A stretch of 64,000 nt of DNA from Orthonyx spaldingii. Taxonomy: Eukaryota > Chordata > Aves > Passeriformes > Orthonychidae. The notes beneath the pieces are model-generated. The model was not told the DNA's origin. It saw only the letters and a program-made list of their open reading frames with translations, and did no database searches. Location: positions 213,994 through 277,993 of the forward strand of contig VZTJ01005974.1 in NCBI GenBank assembly GCA_013397795.1, written 5' to 3'. Below are positions 55,901 through 64,000 of this stretch, piece by piece (position 1 is the first letter of the stretch; every line of letters starts with the position of its first letter). Made by a program: the position numbers and the translations under genes.

Positions 55901-57938
55901 GCTTGGAAGAGACCTTAAAGCCCATCCAGTACCACTCGTGCCATGGGCAGGGACACCTTCCACTATCCCAGGGTGCTCCCAGCCCTGTCCAACCTGGCCT
56001 TGGACACTTCCAAGGTGATTCAGGCTGGGGAATCTCCAAATGCTGCTTTCATCAATTATTGTGTAGAAGATAACAGTAAAAATAGAAATGGAGAGAGGAA
56101 ACAACACAAGCAGGAGAGTGATGGAATGGGAAGAAAATTCTCTTTCCAGTGACTCGTGGATGAGCCAGCCCTGAAATCTTGAGGCTACACCCAAAGAGTC
56201 CCATCTAACCATCACACACTACCTGCCACCCAGCTTCTGGCTCTGAAGAGTTTTGTGTTAGAGATCCTGTGATTTCAGCAAGATTGCTCTCCTGACAAAA
56301 ACCAGACACTCCATTTATTTCAGAATTCGGCTTCGGGGGATAAATTCTTGGAAATAATGAATTTATTAGCACAGCCCTGACACAGCAACACTGATGCAAG
56401 CCCTGAACCACAGCTGCAGCTGGAGTAGGGTAAGATATTTCCTCCTTTCTCCATCCGGGAGCAGGGAGCTCATTTTTATTCGTGTTTCAGCAGCACAGAG
56501 CAGTGTGTTGGTGTGAAAATCCCATCTGAGCACTATCAATCTGTTCCCACACAGTCACCTCTATCACACAGGTTTCTAAAGGACAGTGCAACAAGGTCGG
56601 GGGCGCGGAAGAAACCCCTGGCTGCCTCCTCTAATTGAGCATTAAGCTGATGAGCAAACGCTGCCACCAGCAGGAGAAAAACCTGCCCACGCCTGCCTGG
56701 CTATGCCTGCCCTGCACTGACCTTCAGAACACAGAGAATTTACAATAAATGAATGGGATAATATTCGGGGAAATATGGAGGAAGCTGACACAGAGTGACT
56801 TCAGAGGGCCACTTTTCATAAGTAGTTGCCAAAGTGCAGAGTATTTAAAAAGCCAAGCACCCCAACCTTTGGCAGATGCCTCCACAGACTGAAGTCCACC
56901 TGATCCCCTTCAGCACAAGGAGCCCACTTGTTTCCAAATAAATTAATTGCACTGGGTTCAAATCCCCCTCTGGATTTTAGCTGCTCAGACCCTGGCCCCA
57001 GCAGTGCTGGCCATCCTCAGTGGGACAGGAGGTCAGCCTGGCTTGGATATTGTCTCCAGCCTTGAAGGAGGGGGCTGAACAGGGTTTTTGGGGATGAAAG
57101 TTGCCAGTGCTGCTGTGCGTCTGATTCCTGCCATGGCCTGAGGACTGAGCAGGAGCAGCTGCTGCACCCAAACCCCTCTGACTGAAGGGGCTCTCTCCCT
57201 TGCCACGGCTCTGCACCAAGCTCACAGCTTGCACCCCTCTTTCCTGCCTGGATTTGGGCTCTGGTGAGATTTTGGCCTCTGCTTCCTACTGCCCACCTGA
57301 GCCATAAATCACAGAGTCACAGGAGGATTTGGGTTGGAAGGGACCTTAAAGCTCATCCAGTGCCACTCGCTGCCATGGGCAGGGACACCTCCCACTATCC
57401 CAGGTTATTCCAAGCCCCAGTGTCCAACCGGGCATTGGACACTTCCAAGGAAGGCATGTGGCACTCCGAGTGGCCCAGGCCAGGTGCTCTGGTTGGTGTG
57501 AGGTGGAGCAGGACAGTCTGGGCAGGGTGAGCCATATCTGCTGGGAGCAGAGGGCTTAAACCCAACACTGAGCCCGAGGTGCATCTGGAGGGCTCATCCA
57601 GGAGCAGGGCTGAGCACAGGGAGGAACATCCCTTTTCCCTGGCAGCACTGCAGCCCTGCATGGCCCTGGCTCAGCCGTGTGTCCGTGTGTTTGTGTGTCC
57701 ATGTGTCCGTGTGTTTGTGTGTCCGTGTGTTTGTGTGTCCATGTGTCCGTGTGTCCCTGTGTTTGTGTGTCTGTGTGTCCGTGCCAGCAGGGCTTGCTGT
57801 CCGTGTGGGCCTGGGGTTCACACACTTACGTTTGATGAACTCCAACAGAGACAGGCTCTCCATGGGCTCAGATCTCAGCCTGAGCTGGCTCAGCATGTCC
57901 TCCCTCTTCTTGCTGTCACTGTCCTTCCCTCTCACCAC
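46729..57938 (-). CDS. SLCO2B1: Solute carrier organic anion transporter 2B1 (OATP2B1), C-terminal half
   Basis: Members of this family are 12-helix plasma-membrane uptake carriers of amphipathic organic anions; human OATP2B1 handles steroid sulfates, statins and similar compounds. Eight minus-strand exons (57830-57938, 53617-53781, 52267-52459, 51178-51334, 49422-49582, 48301-48365, 47891-48011, 46729-46903) total 1146 bases, i.e. 381 codons plus TGA, with no phase break and AG/GT at every intron edge. Residues 1-40 form the third cytoplasmic loop. Helices 7 to 9 lie within about 45-150, the cysteine-rich Kazal-like loop at 155-228, helices 10 to 12 within about 229-347, and a charged tail follows. 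Stretches such as SHTPSFMLILR, GSAIDTTC and RYLGLQFFF favour SLCO2B1 over SLCO2A1. Human OATP2B1 is about 709 residues, so roughly the first 330 are encoded beyond the right edge. No promoter is visible. Confidence 0.95.
47175..47547. repeat. 186-base direct duplication flanking a single N (assembly artefact)
   Basis: Bases 47175-47360 and 47362-47547 are the same sequence with only two differences seen by eye (ACATAGACT versus ACATATACT, and GAGCTGCT versus GAGATGCT), separated by one N at 47361. This is what unmerged overlapping contig ends or two alleles placed in series look like. It lies in the last intron of SLCO2B1, so the protein is not affected. Confidence 0.85.
47511..47772 (+). mobile_element. 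LTR-like segment in the last SLCO2B1 intron
   Basis: The segment has a TATA-box-like TCTATAAAAATT near 47639-47650, an ATAAA word 70-odd bases later (47719) and a TGTACTTTTG opening. It ends TTAGGACCA, with GAGA on both sides (47507-47510 and 47773-47776), a 4-base duplication as in class I elements. A 4-base match can be chance, and the true left end could lie further left in the duplicated region, so this is tentative. Confidence 0.33.
47891..48011 (-). CDS. SLCO2B1: SLCO2B1 coding exon, end of helix 11 and last extracellular loop
   Basis: This 121-base exon lies between TGTGTTGCAG and GTGAGA. It completes an Ala codon to give AWMPGPVLYGSAIDTTC, then ERRCDRRAACRYYDN and the edge of helix 12. 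The paired cysteines and the GSAIDTTC motif are characteristic of the OATP C-terminal region. Confidence 0.95.
48301..48365 (-). CDS. SLCO2B1: SLCO2B1 coding exon, start of helix 11 (65 bases)
   Basis: A small exon between TTTTTCAG and GTAAAC. It encodes SIQPEDKSFAVGIQFMMLRVL with split codons at both ends. A short exon of this size at this position is the usual OATP gene structure. Confidence 0.93.
48366..49421. other. SLCO2B1 intron, nothing else recognised
   Basis: Intron between the helix 10 and helix 11 exons. No repeat family or RNA gene recognised. Confidence 0.6.
49422..49582 (-). CDS. SLCO2B1: SLCO2B1 coding exon, end of the Kazal-like loop and helix 10
   Basis: This 161-base exon lies between CTCTTTGCAG and GTGGGC. 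It starts on a codon boundary with NYSECSC, adds the last loop cysteines (GTCSTGCSHL), then helix 10 (LLVPFVVLSCLAGILAS), then SHTPSFMLIL and two bases of an Arg codon. The SHTPSFMLILR motif is close to human SLCO2B1 and differs from SLCO2A1. Confidence 0.95.
49730..49935 (+). mobile_element. CR1 LINE fragment in an SLCO2B1 intron
   Basis: Plus-strand CR1 (antisense to the gene): GACTGGGGACAAGGGATGGA, GATGGGATATTGGGAAGGAA, GTGCTGAGGCCCCGGCACAG. The 3' tail is missing. Confidence 0.88.
49936..51177. other. SLCO2B1 intron, mostly unique
   Basis: Contains a T-rich patch with a short (TC)n run near 50131-50166. No further feature recognised. Confidence 0.55.
51178..51334 (-). CDS. SLCO2B1: SLCO2B1 coding exon, Kazal-like extracellular loop
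   Basis: This 157-base exon lies between GTGCTCAG and GTGAGT. It encodes the cysteine-rich module: CNAQCHCPEQGFNPVCG, then EYTSPCSAGC. The spacing is that of the Kazal-type loop between helices 9 and 10 of OATPs, where the cysteines are disulfide-bonded. The sequon NMS follows directly, and a second sequon, NYS, starts the next exon, so the loop is probably N-glycosylated. Confidence 0.95.
51763..51929. repeat. 78-base direct duplication flanking a single N (assembly artefact)
   Basis: Bases 51763-51840 and 51852-51929 are the same apart from one difference (AACTTGTG versus AACTAGTG). They are separated by an N at 51841 and ten further bases. As at 47361, this looks like an unmerged contig overlap. 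It lies in the intron between the helix 9 and Kazal-loop exons. Confidence 0.82.
52267..52459 (-). CDS. SLCO2B1: SLCO2B1 coding exon, helices 8 and 9
   Basis: This 193-base exon lies between TTCCTCAG and GTAGGG. It carries the rest of helix 8 (AMVGIVVGGAILKR), a short loop and the very hydrophobic helix 9 (LGMLLCLLVAFPLLFLGC), then the start of the large extracellular loop. It ends two bases into a Ser codon that the next exon completes. Confidence 0.95.
52485..52720 (-). mobile_element. CR1 LINE 3'-end fragment in an SLCO2B1 intron
   Basis: Reversed CR1 wording: CTGGGTTGGAGGGACCTTAA, CTTCCACTGTCCCAGGTGGC, GTCCAACCTGGCCTTGGACA, CCTCCCCACCCTCACAGGGA. It lies about 25 bases upstream of the helix 8/9 exon in transcription direction, so it abuts the region of the branch point and acceptor. 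Confidence 0.9.
52721..53616. other. SLCO2B1 intron, nothing else recognised
   Basis: Unique sequence between a CR1 copy and the helix 7 exon. Confidence 0.5.
53617..53781 (-). CDS. SLCO2B1: SLCO2B1 coding exon, helix 7
   Basis: This 165-base exon completes the split Arg codon (C plus GT) after CCTTTCAG and ends one base into a Gly codon before GTAAGT. It encodes LRHPVYLLVVLAQ, a helix, then KFLERQFSLTAS and the start of helix 8 (ANMIIG), a block strongly conserved among OATPs. Confidence 0.95.
53840..53905 (-). mobile_element. Short CR1 3'-end fragment in an SLCO2B1 intron
   Basis: Only the terminal part is kept: AGAATCACAGAAGGGTTTGG, then GTTGGAAGGGACTGCAGAGC. Confidence 0.85.
53906..55877. 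other. SLCO2B1 intron, nothing recognised
   Basis: About 2 kb of unique sequence in the large intron between the cytoplasmic-loop and helix 7 exons. No additional exon with OATP similarity was seen, and the flanking exons join in phase without one. Confidence 0.5.
55878..56016 (-). mobile_element. CR1 LINE 3'-end fragment in an SLCO2B1 intron
   Basis: Reversed CR1: GTGATCATGGGATGGTTTGG, CTTCCACTATCCCAGGGTGC, GTCCAACCTGGCCTTGGACA. Confidence 0.9.
56017..57305. other. SLCO2B1 intron, nothing recognised
   Basis: Unique, locally AT-rich sequence, for example 56730-56770 and 56930-56950. Nothing recognised. Confidence 0.45.
57306..57455 (-). mobile_element. CR1 LINE 3'-end fragment in an SLCO2B1 intron
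   Basis: Reversed CR1 tail AATCACAGAGTCACAGGAGG, then GGGTTGGAAGGGACCTTAAA and CCTCCCACTATCCCAGGTTA. Confidence 0.9.
57677..57782. repeat. GTGTGTCC-type tandem repeat beside an SLCO2B1 splice donor
   Basis: About 105 bases of alternating GTGTGTCC, GTGTGTTT and CATGTGTCC words on the plus strand. On the transcribed (minus) strand it reads as GGACACAC and AAACACAC units, i.e. a CA-rich intronic tract 47 bases after the donor of the 57830-57938 exon. Confidence 0.92.
57830..57938 (-). CDS. SLCO2B1: SLCO2B1 coding exon, third cytoplasmic loop (first exon in window)
   Basis: This 109-base exon starts on a codon boundary after TGTCCCCAG and ends one base into an Arg codon before GTAAGT. It encodes 36 residues rich in Lys, Ser, Asp and Glu, ending SLLEFIK, the hydrophilic loop between helices 6 and 7. 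A CA-rich repeat lies 47 bases downstream of its donor. The conserved tryptophan-rich OATP signature that precedes this loop is not found between here and 64000. Confidence 0.88.
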
Positions 57939-59844
57939 CTGGGGACACACCAGAGGCTGTCACTGCACACATCATGCCACAGCTTCCCCCGCCCTCTCCT
58001 TTCCTCTCCCAAACCATGACACACAGCAGCCCTTGGCCATCCCTGTCCGTGTCCAGCTGCTGCTCCCTGCCCACACCACCAGGTTTCCAGCGGGGCTGAG
58101 AGCATCCAGACACATATCTCTGTTGCAGGGGAGTTTTCCCACCTTTCCTGACAGTTCTGGATCACACTTCATCAATATCAAGCTGTGCCGTTCCCCAGGC
58201 ACAGCACACTGTGTGCTCAGCTCACAAAAACTCAGGAGGTGCAAACTTTTGCAGGGAAAGCTGGATACCCTTAGGGGGATGGGTTTCTGCCCCACAGGTT
58301 CTTTTATCTCTGTGGCGACAGGCACAGGAACCAAGGAGGGATACACCTGGATCCCCACCAGAGCAGCTTTGGGCACTGGTGTGGATGGAGGATCAGCAGT
58401 TCCCTGTGTTCCCTCACAAGCTGCTGGGCAGGAAAGGGGCAGCAATGGTGAGAGGAAAATGTGTCCAGGAAAACAGGGAGTCTGGGATGGAGGCAAAATA
58501 TTTGCCACCTCCTGAGCCAAGAGGCTGTCCAGGGCAGTGGTGGGCTCCCCACCCTGGAGGGCTCAGAGCGTGGAAGGTCCAGTGCAGCCCCCAGTGTCCA
58601 ACACCCCATGGCAGCAGGAGGCCAAAGCAGCAGAGCAATTCTGGGGTGTGCTTCGGATCCCCTGCTCTGCAGGCTTTTAGGGGAATCACAGGGGCAGAGG
58701 GCATTAATTAGAGGAGGCGTGCTGCAGGGCTGAGGGTAGCGCGGTTTTCACGGGAAACCACAGAGTGTTTACAGCCAGAGCCAACAGCCCCGGCTCTGCC
58801 ACCCCCATCAGCCCAGCAGCTCTGCTGCAGCTCCTGGCTCCACTCTGAGCTGCACAAATGAGTTCACTCAGCAGCAATTAGAGACTTGTGATGGACAGAG
58901 AGAAATGAGCAGCTCTTGGGCTAAAACCACCTCCTTTGCTCTGAAACTGAGAGTGGTCATTAAACAGCAGTGAGGCCACAGGGTCCATGCTGCGGGTGCC
59001 ACGTGCCCTTTTTAAGGGCAAAAGCAATGAAACTCCTTTCCTGTTTTTTATTGCTGAAGCTCAGGCTTTAATACATTTTTCAAATGCAGAGATAAAATCC
59101 ATCTCCCTTTCATTTTTCAATTGCGTTACAGGGGCTCTTCTCTCTGCTCTGAAACTGCAGCATTTTCCAAAAATACATCCAAGCTGTTCCTGACTGTGGC
59201 TTCCTCAGTTTCCAGCTGTTTGTACTTCAGAGAGTCAACAGCCTGCATGCCCAGACAAAACCCCAGCTCCCCCAAATCCCTCAGTCTGGGATGTCCCTGT
59301 GTGTGACCCTTGCAGGGGACGTTTCCGTGCTGGCTCAGGAGCAGCAGCTGCCTGCACATGGAGCAAAGACCTCACGGAGGGGAAAAGCTCCTCTCCCCAT
59401 GCTGCTTTGGCCCCTCGTATGTTTTTCTGCTGCCTGAAAGGATCAGGAAATACATTCCTCTGGGACGGAGGAAAGCAGGGGCAGAAGGAAAAGCAGGAAT
59501 CCTGCCTGCTTGCTGCGGGTGATGCTGGAATGGGGCTGGAGTGGTGCTGGAATGGGACTGGAATGGGGCTGGAATGTGTTGGCTGTACCACCAGAGATGC
59601 CCAAGTCTGAGGAGGATGCTGTGCTCCTGCCCGGGCGATTTGGGCACTCTCCCAGCAGGAATTTGCCAGGCTGGAGCTGGAAGGTGCAGTAACACGGGCT
59701 GGCTGCTCAGGAGAAACAAACCAAGCTTACAAAATGCCCCCACACTTGGATTGTCCTGAATAATTCCTTGAAGGATTCAGTTTCTTGGTGCCACTCGTTG
59801 GATCTCGTGTTTTTGCAAAGAGATTTCATCCACATGGAAGATTT
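57939..59844. other. SLCO2B1 intron; short GGAATGGGGCTG repeat at 59523-59578
   Basis: Part of the intron that runs to the right edge. A short tandem run of about 12-base units (GGAATGGGGCTG, GGAGTGGTGCTG) lies at 59523-59578. No upstream OATP exon was recognised. Confidence 0.5.
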
Positions 59845-60005
59845 TGCCCAGAGAAGCTGTGACTGCTCCTGGCAGTGCCCAAGGCCAGGTTGGACACTGG
59901 GGCTTGGAGCAGCCTGGGACAGTGGAAGGTGTCCCTGTCCATGGCAGAGGTGGCACTGGAGGGGCTTTGGGGTCCCTGAAACCCAAACCCTCCCGTGATT
60001 CCATG
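59845..60005 (+). mobile_element. CR1 LINE 3'-end fragment in an SLCO2B1 intron
   Basis: Plus-strand CR1: CCCAGAGAAGCTGTGACTGC, GCAGCCTGGGACAGTGGAAG, then ACCCTCCCGTGATTCCATGA at the tail. Confidence 0.9.
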
Positions 60006-60879
60006 AGTCCATTGGTATCACCTCCATGCTCATGGGGCATGGAGGAGGCAGACAGGCTTTGAGGAAGGAGAATGGAGCTCCCACACACTCTGTATCAGGA
60101 GGAGCATCCCCAACCTGACCTTGGCCTGGGGAAATCCCCCATTTCTCTGCACAGGCATGAATAAATCCAGGGTGCTGCAGGAGAGGAAAATGAAAGCAGC
60201 TTTTCCTGCCAGCTCCTGCTCTCCCCACTGCTATTGCACCTGTGAGAAGGGCAGCCAGAGGTGCCAGCAGGCTAGGTTTATCCAAATAGACCCCTGGAAC
60301 CAGGGATAAATGACCTGCTCTGTGACAGAGAGGTTTTCTTTGTTTATTTTGAGGTGCCTGCAGAGTTTCCCTCTGGCTGTGCAGAGCCTGGCACTCCCAG
60401 CTCAGTGAAAAGTAAGGTCCGAGAAGCTATTTTCATATTAGACAAACAAAGTGTAAAACCTCACAGCTTGGGAAAGGATTATTTTCCTTTTAACAACATC
60501 ATGCTCCCCACAAACACTTCATTATGCCTCTTCCAGCATGTGTGGGCCCCTCCAGGGACCCTGTTTCCAGGAGTGTTAAAATAACCAGCTGAGGAGTACC
60601 TTGCTCCCACCAAATGGGAAGATTATTTTTAGCTGCTGTTTGTGCCTGTCTGTAAAGCTCCCTGGGGAAAATCCAGCAGCAGAGACCAGCCCATTCCTGC
60701 AGCCTGTCCTGCCACTTGGCCCTCTTTGCTCCTCAAGTCATGCCCTGTACTCCTAGGCTGCCTTTGGTGGTGCCATAGGAGTTTTAATGAGGCACCCAGA
60801 GCATTATAGCACCTTTTTCCAGAGAAAGACCTTGATTTCCAGGACCTAATGGGGGCCCATAGGACAGATGGATAGGGGC
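60006..60879. other. SLCO2B1 intron, nothing recognised
   Basis: Unique sequence between two plus-strand CR1 copies. Confidence 0.45.
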
Positions 60880-61110
60880 TTTTTGCAAGGGCATGGAGGG
60901 ACAGGACAAGAGGGAATGAGTTTAAGCTGAAGGAGGGCAGGGTTAGATGGGATATTGGGAAGGAATTCCTGGCAGTGAGGGTGGGGAGGCCCTGGCACAG
61001 GGTGCCCAGAGAAGCTGTGGCTGCGCCTGGATCCCCGGCAGTGTCTAAGGCCAGGTTGGACGGGGCTTGGAGCAGCCTGGGACAGTGGAAGGTGTCCCTG
61101 CAACACGCAG
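60880..61110 (+). mobile_element. CR1 LINE 3'-end fragment in an SLCO2B1 intron
   Basis: Plus-strand CR1: AGGGACAGGACAAGAGGGAA, GATGGGATATTGGGAAGGAA, GTGGGGAGGCCCTGGCACAG, GCAGCCTGGGACAGTGGAAG. The tail repeat is missing. Confidence 0.92.
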
Positions 61111-62399
61111 GGAAAGAGGTTTTTGAAACCTCGTAGCAGTGAGGCTCAGGAGGAAAGCGCTGATCTCCGGTGTCCAGAGGGGCTTGGCCATGAGTGGGAC
61201 ATGCAAAGCTGCTTCCCATAAAATCCACGGGAGCTCTGCCACGAGACATCACTCTGTGGGTGCCAAGGGCTGACGTGGCAGGGAGGTTTGTCCCAGACAG
61301 GAGGAAGAGTCACTCAGCCCCTCTGGCATTTGGGAGATATTGGGTTCTGTGTTTGGGGTGTCCCAGAGCAAAACCTGCAGCGGAGAGATCTGGGTGGGCA
61401 AGACAGATCCTGCACACCAGAAATGCTGAGCAAGGACAGCGCTCCTGCATTTGTCTGAGGTGCTGCTGAGGGCAGCTCTCCCCTTTTTGGTCCTTTTTCA
61501 TGTCACCCTCGGAGCTGCAGGACAGATAGAGGGTGTGTCCCAGGAATGCTGGAATATTGTGACAATACAGCTGCCAGTACATCAACACCAGAAGATGGCA
61601 AAGCACGAGCTAAACTTTGGCTACACAGCAACTGGAGAGTGCTTAAAGGTCCTCGCGATCCAGGACACAACTCCAAGAAATGGTTCAGGCTCATGGAGGC
61701 AGGATTAAACTGGAATTATTGGGGAAAAAAAGTTATTCCTGACTGAAACCAGTTTTTCCAGTGTAAGAGCTTCATGCTCTCATCCCCTTTCTGAGTTCAT
61801 GACAACTTCATGGCTTTGTCGTGATCAGCCCTCAAATAGGATTATTCAGGATACTTTGATACTAGAAACCCACTGACAAGCAGCAAAGTAGAGAAATAAA
61901 GATATTCTGGGTTTGGAGTGACTAATTTGCGAAAAAAAAAAGATCAAAAGAGCAGACCCACATTATCATTAATGTTAACACGAGCCATTCCAGGAACTTC
62001 AAAGAAAGAATTCATCAAAAAAAGGTGAAGCTGAAATGTGGCTGTGGAATAAAAAATGTAGCTGTGTATTGGCTGGTGGGAGGAGGCAGAGAAGTCTCCA
62101 AAGACAGAGAGGGCTGGGTTATACCCAGTGTTTGCTACGTGATGCCCAGTGAGGAGGGTGGCCTCCCTTCCTCAGAGAGGAAAACCACAGCTGCTGCTTC
62201 AGGAGCACCTCAGCTGCTTCTGGGTGCTTTTGCCACAGCTTTTTGCATGGGCTGTTCCCATGCTGAGCCTGAAGGAGTTTGCTGTGCGTAAGACAATTTT
62301 TTGTGGCTCTACAAGCTATGTGGAAAAGCTCAGTTGATTCTTTAAGTACTTGCAGCTTGTGGCTGCTCTGCTGGCAGATTTATTCCTGCTTTGGACAGT
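61111..62399. other. SLCO2B1 intron, nothing recognised
   Basis: Unique sequence. The open frame near 61451-61708 begins with a hydrophobic stretch but has no ATG start and no family resemblance. Confidence 0.45.
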
Positions 62400-62655
62400 C
62401 AGAAATCCTGGAACACTTCCAGGATCCAGGGTCAGCCACAGCTGCTCTGGGCACCCTGTGCCAGGGCCTCCCCATCCTCACAGTGAGGAATTCCTTCCCA
62501 ATATCCCATCTATCCCTGTTCTCCGGCAGTTTAAAGCCATTCGCCCTTGTTCTGTCCCTCCATCGCTTGTCCAAAGTCCCTTTCCAGCTCTCCTGGAGCC
62601 CCTTTAAGTACTGGAAGGTTTCCCTTCTCCAGACTGAACACTCCCAGCAATCCCA
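62400..62655 (-). mobile_element. CR1 LINE fragment in an SLCO2B1 intron
   Basis: Reversed CR1: CCTGGAACACTTCCAGGATC, CACCCTGTGCCAGGGCCTCC, TTCCTTCCCAATATCCCATC, CCAGCTCTCCTGGAGCCCCT. The 3'-most part is missing. Confidence 0.9.
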
Positions 62656-62753
62656 GCCTGTGTCCATAGCCCTTTGTGATGGAAAAACCATCACTTTTTT
62701 GTACTTAAGCAAACACTGATTTACTCCAAGGGCAAGCAAGAACAAGTGTCTTT

Positions 62754-62903
62754 TATATCTATATATCTATATATCTATATATCTATATATCTATATATCT
62801 ATATATCTATATATCTCCATATATATATATATATGTATATACATACACATATATACATCTTGAGATACACATACATACATATATATATATATGCATATAC
62901 ATA
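62754..62903. repeat. AT-rich microsatellite, (ATATATCT)n then (AT)n/(CATA)n
   Basis: At least seven perfect 8-base ATATATCT units (62761-62816) run into (AT)n and ACATACAT words up to about 62903. Low-complexity, with no coding meaning. Confidence 0.95.
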
Positions 62904-63949
62904 AAAACATCCATGACAACACAGATTTCCAACAAATTTTGGAGTGCTCCTACAGCATGCATGTGTTACCCAGAACAGCACCTGGCAAACTTTCTACAGA
63001 GGCTTTTATTTGACTTTTTAAAGCAGGGCCCCTTGCTGCTGCTGCTGGTGTTGATACCCCCATGGAACAGGCACGGCACCATAGGGTGCCCCCCATTCTG
63101 CAAGGAAGGCAGAATTTGGCTATCATTTAGTGTATTTTTCTATTGTTATTATTATTTTTAACTATCAGCAGATTCCTTCTGAGGGAGACAGTAAAATGGG
63201 GAGAAATCCAAGAATTTAAGAAATTCAAGTGCTGCAGAGGGGTACGTGGGTGCTCGGCCATGTGGGAGTGTTCCCACAGATTCCAGCCCACAGAGAGGGT
63301 GAAATCCTCCTGCTCCTTTTTACATCAATATCCACCCATTCCCTCCTTAAACTCTCCCAAACTGCTCAGAGTGCAGCACTTGCCAAAAAGTGCAGCTGTT
63401 TTAGTCCAAAGTGCATTATTTTCTCTCAAGAACCATTTATGACATTAATATTCCCATCAGCCCTAATGAAGCACTTTTCCCTAGGATGGAGTGTGCCACC
63501 CTGGCGTGCTGAGCAGGCCCTGCTAACACAGACCATCCATAACCAGCCAGGAGGAGATCACTGCATGCCCAAGTTTAACTGGTAAAACAGGTCGGGGAAC
63601 CCCAAATCTCCACTCATTCCTGTGGAAATGCAGGCAGCGTCAGGAGAAAGGAGGAATTACTCTGCGCCGCTGCACGGACTTGTCCAGACAGGGAGGCTTT
63701 GTTGCTGCCGCGAGGTAAAGCACACGTGGAGGGCAATGACACCACTCAGGGCATGGCCAAGACACTGAGACGAGCACAGCTTCACCTCCTGAGCGTGTCC
63801 CAGCAGCTTCAGCAACATCCCAACCTGCAGAAATGCCTGCCCTGCAAGCACAGTTTGTTCTGCTTTGCTGCTCCCGACGTGCAGCCAGGGAAGCTCCCGG
63901 GTTGTGTCACATCCTGGGCTGCAGCTCTGGACTGCACAGCCACTCCCCG
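62904..63949. other. SLCO2B1 intron to the right edge, nothing recognised
   Basis: Unique sequence. The helix-rich upstream SLCO2B1 exons were looked for here on the minus strand and not found. Confidence 0.45.
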
Positions 63950-63979
63950 GGCCCTGCTCCTGCTCCTGCTCCTGCTCCC
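63950..63979. repeat. Short CTCCTG repeat at the window edge
   Basis: About five CTCCTG/CTGCTC units in a row, a small microsatellite. Confidence 0.75.
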
Positions 63980-64000
63980 CAGCAGCTGCTGCAGAAGAGC

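Noticed and set aside
56940..56985. A tRNA B-box-like word (GGGTTCAAATCCCC)
   Set aside because: No A box, acceptor stem or cloverleaf could be built around it on either strand.
61451..61708. Open frame starting with a hydrophobic, signal-peptide-like stretch
   Set aside because: The start is TTG, not ATG. There is no family resemblance, and it lies antisense in an SLCO2B1 intron.
58000..64000. Upstream SLCO2B1 exons, including the tryptophan-rich signature after helix 5
   Set aside because: No minus-strand stretch with the needed Trp-Trp motif, hydrophobic pattern and splice sites was found.

Overview
This is a vertebrate, almost certainly bird and probably songbird, nuclear genome window. 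The evidence is more than twenty truncated copies of the CR1 retrotransposon 3' end in the form typical of birds, three well-bounded solo retroviral LTRs (one opening with the motif of songbird ERVL-type LTRs), and a split gene with GT-AG introns. Nothing bacterial or plasmid-like is present, and there are no operons or CRISPR arrays.

The only protein-coding gene I can support is on the minus strand between 57938 and 46729: the C-terminal half of SLCO2B1 (OATP2B1), a 12-helix organic anion transporter. Eight coding exons join without a phase error into 381 codons plus a stop, and all eight are bounded by AG and GT dinucleotides at the expected places. They cover the third cytoplasmic loop, helices 7 to 12, the Kazal-like extracellular loop and the cytoplasmic tail. 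A polyadenylation signal lies about 350 bases past the stop. The exons for the N-terminal half and the promoter are not seen; the intron before the first visible exon runs off the right edge (57939 to at least 64000).

Layout: 1-300 is the edge of a CpG island of an unidentified gene, followed by a degenerate 40-base tandem repeat (311-610). From about 610 to 46350 there is no recognisable exon. This stretch is intergenic (or an intron of a gene whose exons lie outside) and holds CR1 fragments, three solo LTRs plus one weaker candidate, a G-rich 22-base minisatellite, a 400-base pure-purine tract, and several AT-rich unique blocks that read like candidate conserved enhancers. From 46350 to 64000 is SLCO2B1 with its introns, which carry more CR1 pieces, a (GGACACAC)-type repeat next to a splice donor, and an 8-base AT microsatellite.

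Two single-N positions (47361 and 51841) are each flanked by a near-identical direct duplication. I read these as unmerged contig ends, not biology. Known gene order in other vertebrates (SLCO2B1, then TPBGL, then ARRB1) suggests the CpG island could belong to TPBGL or ARRB1, but no coding sequence of either was found. I did not find an undescribed biological system; the most useful leads are the repeat next to the splice donor, the LTR insertions, the orphan CpG island and the assembly artefacts.
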